Assembly: GCA_963970005.1 (NCBI GenBank)
Contig: CAXAMN010021573.1
Span: 147,259 to 211,258, forward strand
Length of the DNA stretch: 64,000 nt
Source of the DNA: Durusdinium trenchii
Taxonomy: Eukaryota > Sar > Dinophyceae > Suessiales > Symbiodiniaceae
Direction: 5' to 3'
This document shows positions 1 through 9,533 of the stretch, piece by piece (position 1 is the stretch's first letter; every line of letters starts with the position of its first letter). Made by a program: the position numbers and the translations under genes. Under the pieces are notes generated by a model, which saw only the letters and a list, made by a program, of their open reading frames with translations, was not told the DNA's origin and searched no databases.

Positions 1-1556
1 ATCGGTGGTCATCACATGTCATCACCATTGGTCAAAAAAGCCGTGTCCATGTCTATGTCAATTGGCTGTGCAAGCCGGAGGCCGGAGAGCTTCAAACGTC
101 TAGTAACACATCCGATCCTGCCAGTACCATCCGAGGCAGCCTCCTCTTTGGCAGCTATGCTATGTTGCCTTTGGGTTCCGGTGTATTGGGATCCGATGAT
201 GATGGCCAGTGTGCTGGTACCAAGCCGCTGGCCTCTGCCAAATCGGTCTTAGACATGCGGAGTCGGGTCAAGAGGGTCTGCCATTTGTGCCGGAACATAG
301 ACATGGACAAAGCACAAGGTCAGGGAAATGATTTGAAGGGTCCATTCTCCCCGTGGCCAATATGAAAGGAGTTCCATGTCGGTGTGCCTCCTGAAGGATT
401 CGGAGTGAACATCCTCTCACTAGACCCGTTTGGAACTCCAGGTTTGACAACTGTCCAACTTTGCATGTCGGTTTTGGAGAGTGGGAGAAACTTGAACACA
501 ATCATACTCAATCACATTATTCCTTGCGGTTCTCCCTTTTTCATTGCGCTTCTTCTGTGCCTCCACCTTTTTCTACGCATTCGAATGTTTCAGGCGCCAA
601 TGCCTATTTGACGATGGACTTGAGGAGATGGCTCCACAATCCGTTTGTGTCGTGGCTGAAAGGGCAGATTTGAAGGGCCGATCGGCCGATCACATTGGTT
701 CTGTTAGCGATTTGAGTGGGGGGCATGTGTGCTTCTGCTTGGCTTTCCGAAGGCCTTCAGAACTCATCCTTCTCCACCAGTCCACCTATTTACAGTGATA
801 GGCCTTGAAAAACCATGGGGTAGTCACCCCTCCACACCGATAGAAGACACAACACATCCACACGACCTCAAGGACCTCCGCACCACCGGGTTCGGATTCG
901 GTCTGGTCCGGCCGCCCATGGCCGCCCATGGCCTTGGATGACCATGAGATCCATGACGTTTGAAGACCCACCTGGTGGAAACAACCATTGTGTGGACCAT
1001 GATCATGTTTTAAATGTTCCAGGGAGTGTAGAAGTCTATCAACGAGAGGCACCGAGGCACCGTTTTCCACACACTTTGAAACTCCTGGACTCGGGTGATC
1101 TAAACCCCAGGCCCTAGGACTCCAACAACATCCGAAAAGAAGGTTGTTGGGACGGGTGCCAGGGTGGTCTAGCTATTATACCTTCTAAGGCTCTAAGGAT
1201 GCAAAGTCTGGACTGCATGAAAAGTAGGACTGGACCCGAACCTATGGAGGGGTCTGGGGTCGAACCCTAAGGGTGTTCAAAGACCAAGGCCGCAGGCCTG
1301 TTTGGAGTTTTAAACATTTGGACTTTGAGGGTCCATTTAGAGGCTTTACCGATCCGGTGCTTGAAATGGGCTCCATGCGGCGCTTGCCATTCTTTTTCAG
1401 TCCGGAGGACACAGCAGTTGGATGCACGGGGAACGTGGAAGAACACCCTGACATACCCCTGACATCAGCACTTGAACCGCGTACGAGACCCTGTAACCTC
1501 AATGGACTCAACTCGGCATCCCGTTCAACTTCCAACCAACCGACATAAGACTCTAA

Positions 1557-1668
1557 GTACCCAGACACGACGAATGGGACTGCCATATGTGCCGATCAGG
1601 CCAGGGGTGGTTTGGTTTGGGTCGTAGGTTTCCATATCCCAGTCCCATTCGTCGTGTCTGGGGTATAC
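1557..1668. repeat. Inverted-repeat element (22-bp arms)
   Basis: Arms 1561-1582 and 1640-1661 are perfect reverse complements (core CGACGAATGGGACTG), about 57 nt apart, so a transcript would form a long hairpin. Related left-arm sequence (CAGACACGAC followed by GACTG) occurs near 27369, and a looser version (ACACGACTTAGTGAGACTG) near 3183. This suggests a dispersed MITE-like family. No convincing target duplication was seen. Confidence 0.6.
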
Positions 1669-3178
1669 CAGGATGTCCGACCAGGACCATCCTGTTTGTC
1701 CGACCAGGACTATCCCTGCTGAGAGTGTCTCCCATCGGCGTTTCCGCTGTCTGCACCGAGGTCACGACCGGCGATGGGACCAAGGCCAACACGGCGCCGA
1801 CCTCGGAGCGGTTCGGGCAACGGAACCAAAACGAACGCCTTGAACTGCGGAGGGTTTGAACTGAGGGCTGAGTGTTGGGAACGAACGCGTGGTGGCGGAG
1901 GGTGATTCTTTAGTTCGGATCACACGAAAGTTGGATGTTGCAATTGACAGGATTCTTATCACTCCTCAAACTTCATCTTGGATATTTTAGGATGTGTGCC
2001 ACGCAGAGAAGTGGCCAAGTGGCAAAACAAGTGGGTGCCTCTGGGTTTCTGGACCATCCATGGCAGTCCTTACTTCATGTTGCGTGCCAATGAGTCGAGC
2101 ATATGATTGAACATCTGGAAGAATTATCCTGCTTTGGCTGACACATGACAGCTCCTTACTATAGCACTACTTTGTTGATGGAAGAAACACAATGACAATG
2201 AATTAGAAACCCTGAATCACTTGGCTCCTTCAAACCATTGAACATCTTCTCCCCCCATCCTTGAGACCTCCTCAAACCGCTCAGGGTTCGGTCTTTGGGG
2301 GCTGGACGGTTTTTCAGTCGGTCGTGCACGACGTAAGGCAACCTGAAGCGAAGACAAGTAGAGTCCAATCAGTCTTTACAGTTGGAAGTGAAGTATCTAA
2401 GCAACCTAAAGCTGGCAGCTTCGTACAGATGTGCTGGTAGATCTTTCGGTTGCCTAAAACTACATGTATCGGCTTTTATTGTTTCTTTGCAAAGTGTTCC
2501 ACTGTCGTGTTTTTGTTCCCACATCCGACAGAGCTACGCTGCTTACCACGCCGCGAAAACTCTCTCCTGTCTAAGGCCGGTGCGCGGATGATCATCATGG
2601 CCGGTTCTGTGGTGTATAGCTTCACAGCAGGACTTATGGTCTTGACCCTTGGGCTGAAGAGGGACGGAGAGGGGCCCAGTGATGGCCTCGTGTATCGGGC
2701 GCCCAATCGGATTGAATCCGAGAGTTGTGTGGACGCGACACTGGACATTGCAGTTGTGATATGTTGTGATGGTATATGCTGATAGTTGTGGAATGTTGTG
2801 GAAGATCGCCAAAGATGTGTCGAGGAGAAGTTAGTGCAGAAACGGGGTTGTTCCATCTTGTTCTGACAAATTAATTTGCAGCATTGTGCCTTCAGAATCT
2901 ATACTAATACTGTGCATATTATTACATGCTGAAAATTAGACATCAGACACATCTAATCAAGATTTCATGTATGTTCATGTCATTCTATTTCCAAATGCCT
3001 TTGGTTATTGGTGGCGTATATTTACAATAGCGTTTATACATGTTTATACATTCATTTTGTGTTTGGAAAGCAGTGTGCTGTCGACCCAGGACCTTGATTC
3101 AGCATCAGGGCCATGGTGTTTGGACGCCCATTGGACCCTGCGCCAGCAGGCGGTCACCGGCGGTCCGATGCTCTTTTG

Positions 3179-3236
3179 CCCATACACGACTTAGTGAGAC
3201 TGTCATATAGTGTGAAACCCTACATTTGGGGTGGTT
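3179..3236 (+). repeat. Dispersed repeat with GAAACCCTAC...GGGGTGGTTGA core
   Basis: An arm-like start is followed by GTGTGAAACCCTACATTTG and GGGGTGGTTGA. Close relatives are at about 27369-27418 on the same strand and at about 19935-19975 on the opposite strand. It is non-coding and probably a remnant of a short non-autonomous element. Confidence 0.45.
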
Positions 3237-3445
3237 GATTTGGAGTCTTTGGGTTCTGATAACATGAATTCATTCTCCACCTATCAGGTGAGGGTTAGGA
3301 TGCAGGATGTGCAGCTCCGTTGATCAACTCTCGTACCACATGTCACCTGTGCTGTGGTTAAACAAAGACGTTCGTTGCCGGCATGTCCATCGACTACCAT
3401 ACAGCTCCAAAGACATCCGTTGCATAGGATTTTCGCAGGTATTGG

Positions 3446-3491
3446 GGGAAGGCTACTGTAAGCAGATTTTAAATCATACAGTAGCCTCCCC
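3446..3491. repeat. Hairpin
   Basis: GGCTACTGTA (about 3451-3460) pairs with TACAGTAGCC (3477-3486), and GGGG/CCCC extends the stem with a small bulge. The loop is about 16 nt. No associated gene was seen. Confidence 0.4.
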
Positions 3492-6093
3492 AGTTCCACG
3501 GGTAGATTGGGTGGATTGGAGGTGTAACCAGTAACTCTGTAACCAATCTGGGGTGGATGTGTATTTTCCCAGGAAACCGCCGAATCCCCCAAACTGAGGT
3601 GTTTCACGAATTGTAGCCTTTCTCTCCAAGGATCGAAAGGCGAAGAGTCAAGCGAAGTCTGACAGCGCTCCGGCGGTCGGTTTTCATTGGCCTGTCCGTC
3701 CTATAGTCGTTTGGTCGTTTGGTCGTTTTAGATCTAACGAGGCCGTTCAGAGTTCAAGCTGCAGAGGGGCCAGGGGGTGTTTCTTTTTTAAGGGGAGCCT
3801 CGACCAATAAGTTGTGGTCTATGTTTCTTCTTCCAGCAGGTCCAACATCGGGGGTCTAATGAACCCATATGACACAGTGATTTCGATGTAAACCTTACCA
3901 GAACACCAAAACACATAATACACAACAGGCAGCGCTGCAGTGGATAGCATGAGACCATGCGCTGCATCGCCGAGACTGAAACAAAAAATTCACCTGCCAG
4001 ATGTGCAATCAAACATCTGCTCACCGAACACCAAAACACCTGCTCGTCTCATCTGCTCAGAAGGTGGATACCAATCCTGGAAAAACCACATTTCCGCCGT
4101 TTAAGACAACACCTGCACTATCCATTTTCCACCTGCTACGTTTCGACCGAACAAGGTGGTGGGCTCAAACAGCAACATCTGTTTTCTCAAGCAAGATCCA
4201 TTAAAGGGTACCAGCTTTCCCCGGTCCAAACGCCCAAGTGTTAAACGAACATGGGTGAAGCAAGCAGCAGAGTATAGCAGAGTTGTTTTGTGTTTTTATA
4301 TGTTTTATACCTGGTTTTGCTCAAGGTGATTTGTTATTTTCCCTTGCAGGGTAAATTCCCTTTTGGATTTTTTTCCTTTTTCCGGGGTCCTTAATGCAAG
4401 CATAGAGTGACTGCTCGTTGTTTTGTAGCTCTTTTCCTCGCGCGACTGGCGAGGTCGGCGACAGGTCGTCTACCCAACGGTGGACACGGAGGTCTGAAGG
4501 ATCGACCCGAACCTTCGACCTGACAACTCCGTCAAAGGAGAAAACAAACACTTTATATAACTATAAACATCTATCAACCATTGTGTTACTGTGTTGTTTA
4601 TATACATATATATATATATACATCAGGTTTATATCATCAGATAAAGAAACACTAAACAGCCGTTTGGTTTTCAATCCTCATTCCTTGTGTACCCTTGACT
4701 GTGGCTTTTCGACCTCTGCAGGCATGGCAAGCTGCCGGCTTGGGCCATGACCGTCGCCTGCAGCCTGTCACTTGGTGGAGTGGGGCCGGTTCGATGTATT
4801 CGGCTGAAAAGAGAACTGAAGGTTAACTTGTTGAGTTCATTTTTGAGTGCAACACAATGCATTTAGTGTGAAGGTTCATTAATTAAAAACACACACCATT
4901 TTAATATGTTTGCATGTTTTTTTTGAGTTCACACTATATTTTTAATTTGAAGATTGAGTGCTTGGATGTCAAGATGTTTCGATTCTGCTCACTGATTCCT
5001 TCAAATCCGACAGCCAAGCTGAAGAGCTGAATCGAATTCTGTTCCAGTATTCTCAACAAATTGCCATGCATTTTCCAGCTGGGTGAGCAGAGTTTGGACT
5101 GGAAATCTCACCAAAGAAAACCCCAGAGTTGGACACGTTTTACCATGCTGGCTGCCAATGGCTGCAGGCGCATGGGTCACTCAGAGGAAAGAAGCCAAAC
5201 CCTAGGCCCTAGGGACCCTAGCCTTCGACGAGGAGGTTCACGACTCCAGACCCCACGACGAGCCGCCGAGCCGCACGAAGCGTTTTGGAAAAAGCGACGA
5301 CCGAGGTCCATGGTTGCAGTGGGCTTTGCCGCCAAAGCGTGCAAGGACGCCGAGGAGCGGACGACGGTGTGGGCGAAGCACATGGGGACGAGAAACGCGA
5401 GGGGGTGTTGTAGGAGGTGTACACAGGCTCGCAAGTTCAGACTTTTGGGGACCTGCACCCCAAAACATCAGGCTCTGAAACTGAAGAATTTTGTTTTTTT
5501 CTATGATTTTTTTGCGCACAGTGTGAGTTTGACCATGCTTTTGCCAGGGTTCGTTTGCCATTTCGTTCAACGAAACTTTCTTTGTTCCTAGTGACCTTGA
5601 AACGAGCATTCAGAATGGTTAATGCGGGCCCGCCCACGATCCACTTGGATTGCCCACCAAGCCTGTTTGAGAGGAACATACACCAGGAATTTTACGCATG
5701 AAGTATCCCAAAAGCATCTTCCCCCGGGGCGCTCTGACCTTTGGGGAATCGTAATTTTTCACTGGACGAACTTCCAGACCCTTTTGATTCCACCTTCCGA
5801 CCATCGATGGTCTGACCTACGCCCTTGGTTGGTTGATGAACAGAAGGGGACTTTTTCCCCTAAGAGCACAATCAATCAATTTGGTATATGACAGTACCTG
5901 GCACCGACCCCTCTAGTCTTCCCAAGTACGGACATCACTGATTCTGATCTTTGGTGCTTCCGGTTGCTGGCCCGGTGCTTGCAGAGGACATCCATCAGCC
6001 CACGCGCTGGGCGCGTGACGAAGAGGCGAGGCGAGACCGAAGCGATTGAGGCTGTTGCAGCGCGGAACACCAAGAGTCAGGTGGTATATATTC

Positions 6094-6195
6094 ATCCACA
6101 TACCTTCTCAGAAGGTACTTGGGCCCTCCAAGCCTACATAAACAGTCTCCAATCACCTTCTGACAAGGTACTTGGATCCCTAGGGCCCTAGGGAT
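6094..6195 (+). repeat. Double-hairpin repeat (ACCTTCTCAGAAGGT family), copy 1
   Basis: The unit is about 100 bp. It carries the palindromic core TACCTTCTCAGAAGGTACTT, then a spacer with GGGCCCTCCAAGCCTACATA, then a second imperfect core CACCTTCTGACAAGGTAC. It ends in the 20-bp perfect palindrome 6176-6195 (ATCCCTAGGG and its mirror). Copies at 25022, 30003 and 32677 share the same spacer and cores. It fits a short foldback or MITE-like family with no coding capacity. Confidence 0.7.
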
Positions 6196-6799
6196 TATGT
6201 TCGTTATAATTTCATATACTATACGCGCGCCCTCCACACCGAAGCTGCTTTTCACAAGGTTTTAATTTACGGCTTTGTTTTTGGTGCCGCAGAATCACTT
6301 ACTTGGTACAGTCCTATCCAAACCGCTGCAGTACAGCAAGCCCGCGCACAGATACTATCCGGGACCAAAGTGTTAAGTCCGTTATTGGTGCAGTATTGGT
6401 GCTCACTTTTGAGTATCACGTACTGCGAGGAACCACGATGCAGAAACCTGAACTGTGTCCAGTAATGAGCCTTTGACCTTGAAAGCCTTTGACCGCTGCT
6501 CGTTGAGACACCGAGACACCGAGCTGCCGGATAGCTGCGCGGAGCCCGGAGAAGAGGCGGCTGGGCGGTTCTGAGACTCCCTCCAAGTTCCCCCTCCAAC
6601 AACTTGGTTTACCCGGCATTCGTGATCTAAGCTATTTTTCTGCATCCGCGTGATGCTAAGTTTAAGCTCTGTATTGAATGATTTATATATAGTTCCCAAT
6701 TGCCGATCCGTCCTGTTGTTTCCTTGGAAATAGGGCATCCATGCTCAGTCGTTTGTTCGACAAGTTCTTCAATCGTGGGCATCCGCGAGGCAGCTCCCA

Positions 6800-7724
6800 G
6801 GCAGCGCTGCGCACATTGCATGTGCATGCTTGTGTGCGATGGCGCTGCATGGCTGTGGCCTTGTGCACCGCAGAGGTGTGGCATCAACGCTGCTCTGCAC
6901 TGTCATCTCCCCACACGCCGAGCGTGGCACCCTCGAGGGCTTTGCCTTGCCAGCAGAGACTGATGCCGATGCATTCCTCACACCCTGGCCCGAGCTGAAC
7001 TGCGCGTTTGGCTCGCCAAGCGGAAGCATCCAGCATCTCATCGTAAACAACAGCCTCAAGCGCAACCTTGCCTTGCAGCAGGCACTTGGTGCATCCTCAT
7101 TGCACCGAGCTTTGTAATCTCGATGTCCATCACAGGTAAGTGGCTTGCTGCGCATGATCTGGAGTGCGGGGAGCATGCAGCAGGAGCAAGCTCGTCAGAT
7201 TTGACGCCCCGTGATCATGAGGGCGTTCTCGAAGGGAGAGCCACCTGCACTGCGCCAAGCATTGGTGCATGCATCATGGATGTGCAAGGCCCTATGCCAC
7301 CCCTGCCCTCATCAACATGGTGGCCGAGCAGGTTCTGCGAGAGCTCCAAGAAACCAAAAGCAACTGGACTGGCGAGGTGTGCAGCAAGCCCCCAGAGTCG
7401 GGATAGCCAGATGGCATTGCAGATAGCTTGGCTTGGGGCTCCAGGCCTACTCTGGCGGAGTCAGGCCTTGCATGCGGCATCACATGCGTCTCCGCTAAGT
7501 GGATCGTGCAAAGCAACCTCACCGCCATCACCGCGGCAGCCAGCGCAAGGCATGCGCGTGCACCTGCAGCATCTTCCAGACCGCTGATGAGCTGCCTGCT
7601 GGGCAGTTGGAGACTGTGGAGAGCGGTCGAGAGAACGACAGAAGCACGATGGTGCAAGGCACGCGTTGCTTCGGATGCTTGCAGCTCAGGTGTTCCTCGA
7701 GGTCGATTTGCAGCTGATCATTAG
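6800..7724 (+). pseudogene. Degenerate GC-rich coding-like island
   Basis: Base composition rises and protein-like stretches appear on the plus strand, but in different frames. One is 6830-7117; another runs around 7310-7410. No frame is open throughout, and opposite-strand frames are equally long. I recognise no domain. It may be a decayed gene or exon fragments of a broken one; a GC-rich non-coding island is the alternative. Confidence 0.25.
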
Positions 7725-9153
7725 CCTTGTGGGGACGAACGATAGGCTGTGACACACCGGGGCACCAAGTTCCGAATTCGTGGCCTACCAGGCCTACCAT
7801 GACTTCTGGGATCTTCTGCGGCCATGACCAGCGCCTCTCCTTTAAATACAAACGCTTTCCGGACCACAGGCCTGTCCATCCCAATCAACCGGGCCACTCA
7901 CACCTGAGTTTCTGTTGCCACAAAGCATTACAAAGCCATTGAAGATTTGGTTTGGTCGTGGTGGGCCCTTACTGTGTGTTTCCGCTGTGACGAAATATTA
8001 GAAAAACCATCATTCCAGATCCCATGGTGGTCCAATTAAACCGTTGCGCTTGTGCAGCTTCATGGTCCCAAAAACGGGGCCCAAAATCTGGCAGGGCGGC
8101 ACCGGTAGCTTTAGTTGCCAGAAAATATATCCAACTTTGGTGCCAAAACTTCGACTGAAGAAAACGTTTTTTCTGCGAGTGTTGGCATAACACTTTGCAA
8201 CGGGTTGCAAGGAAAAACGGGCATTACGTTGATATCATTAGCACCGTCCATGTCTCCGCAGCACTTATGTGTATGCGTATATCATATACAGAATCATTGC
8301 CTGGATCTCTGAATGACCTGACGTGTTGCCAAGACTGACCCCCTGACGCAATCATCCCAGCCCGGGAAGAACGTCCTCCATCGTCGTGCATGGTTGCCAG
8401 GTTCGCCCAACACGTTTGCCGCGGCACCTGCGATTTTACTGGATACAGCGCCTGACTGTGGTTTGCAAGAGCTGGAGATCCAGGTGGGCCTATATGGCGG
8501 TTTGTAGTGTCATGGGAGGGTAACAAATTTGTGCATCATCTGGAAAAAATTCCTGGTGCTGGTGGAAACACTGCAACTTCTAGAGTCTGCAGTGACCAAT
8601 GTCCAGTCTCCTGTGCAAAGGCTGCGGTGGATGACTTTCCACTTTTCACCAGGACTCGGACCCAACATTCCCTCCTGCTCAAAGCTGGTTGAGTCTCAGA
8701 AGGTGAGTTTCAGACACACCAGCAAAATCTTCTGAAGTCCGTCTCCAAGTTACGTACTCTTCCTTCGGTTAGACCGGTTAGGCCATTGGCCGTTCACTCA
8801 GAGTTCTCAAGAGATGACCATCGCATGCCGCAGCAAACACTGCCAGCAACTGATTGTTTTTTGGAGCGGTGATTAACCGAGTCGATTGAGTCTACGCTTA
8901 GCTAATCTTTAGGAAGTTCCCTCCGGACATTGGATCCACAGGGGTTGAACAAAGAGAGAACGTGCACACTGTTTCCCAACAGTCTTTCAGACGTTTCAGT
9001 CCTTTTCGGTACTTTTTGACTGTTTGATCTGCATGGCAATGCTTGACAGGCATTTGATCTTAATGGCCAGTGCGCTCTATGACTCCTACACCTTCTACAA
9101 GGGACTTCGAGTCACTGGGCTGGGGCTTCACTGGGAAAGTATAACATTCCAAA
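7725..9153. other. Non-coding spacer upstream of the Copia element
   Basis: Only short frames on both strands with no protein-like features. No repeat shared with the rest of the window was noticed. Confidence 0.5.
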
Positions 9154-9158
9154 GTTTC

Positions 9159-9261
9159 TGTTTGGATGTAGGGTATGTACATACTATACACGTACCCCGA
9201 CTTTTGGCTCAAGGGAAATAAGCGCGAGCGGCCGAGCTTTGAGCGTCCATATACATTTTCA
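9159..9261 (+). repeat. 5' LTR (103 bp)
   Basis: Identical over 103 bp to 17687-17789, with TG...CA termini. Very short for a Copia LTR, which is usually a few hundred bp. It contains TTTTGGCTCAAG at 9202-9213, identical to the 3' end of the dinoflagellate spliced leader. Confidence 0.95.
9202..9213 (+). promoter_or_regulatory. Spliced-leader-like 12-mer in 5' LTR
   Basis: TTTTGGCTCAAG equals the last 12 nt of the dinoflagellate mRNA spliced leader. CGTA and CC occur just upstream in the same order as in the leader but with extra bases, so it may be a decayed leader copied into the LTR from a trans-spliced transcript. The T-run could also serve as a dinoflagellate TTTT-type promoter motif; that is speculation. 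Confidence 0.6.
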
Positions 9262-9533
9262 TGGTAGCGGAGCTCTTGGTTACGTTGGCCGCGCTTTTGA
9301 TCCACTTGGTTGGCCTTTACCTGCCCGAGATTGTCGCCTCCATCGGTGTGCTGTCCGCCGCTTCGGTGGGCGCACGCTGGAGGTGGAATCAGAGGGCACT
9401 CCAGCAGCGACGAGTTGATCGCTGGCGGCGCCTGGTGCGCAAGATCTTCAGGATCCGCTCCCTCCGACGAGTTTGGGGGCATTTGGGCCACTTCCTGAAC
9501 GACCGGAAGCGATGGCCACGGTTGGAGGGATGA
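9261..9533 (+). CDS. Leader ORF with hydrophobic N-terminus, overlapping gag
   Basis: A 90-aa frame. Its ATG uses the last LTR base and runs into the primer-binding site. Residues about 2-38 are strongly hydrophobic (LLVTLAALLIHLVGLYLPEI), consistent with one or two membrane segments, followed by an arginine/tryptophan-rich basic tail. It overlaps the gag ATG by 22 bp in another frame. It could be a separate small protein. It could also be the true N-terminus of Gag, because one extra G near 9509 would fuse it to the gag frame, matching the run-length breaks further down. I recognise no homologue. Confidence 0.4.
   Translation: MVAELLVTLAALLIHLVGLYLPEIVASIGVLSAASVGARWRWNQRALQQRRVDRWRRLVRKIFRIRSLRRVWGHLGHFLNDRKRWPRLEG
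9262..9273 (+). promoter_or_regulatory. Primer-binding site, initiator tRNA-Met type
   Basis: TGGTAGCGGAGC begins right after the LTR. It fits the reverse complement of the 3' end of eukaryotic initiator tRNA-Met including CCA (TGGTAGCAGAGG-type, 10 of 12). Initiator-Met priming is typical of Copia elements. Confidence 0.8.

Larger units (their letters stand above)
1..6690. other. Non-coding, repeat-bearing DNA
   Basis: No reading frame here looks like protein: the open frames are short, occur on both strands equally and show no recognisable motif. The stretch contains a TA microsatellite near 4606-4620 and several small inverted repeats, listed separately. No tRNA, rRNA or spliced-leader RNA gene was recognised by eye. 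Confidence 0.6.

Noticed and set aside
5061-5591. 176-codon plus-strand frame
   Set aside because: Low-quality composition, overlapping minus-strand frames of similar length, and no recognisable domain.
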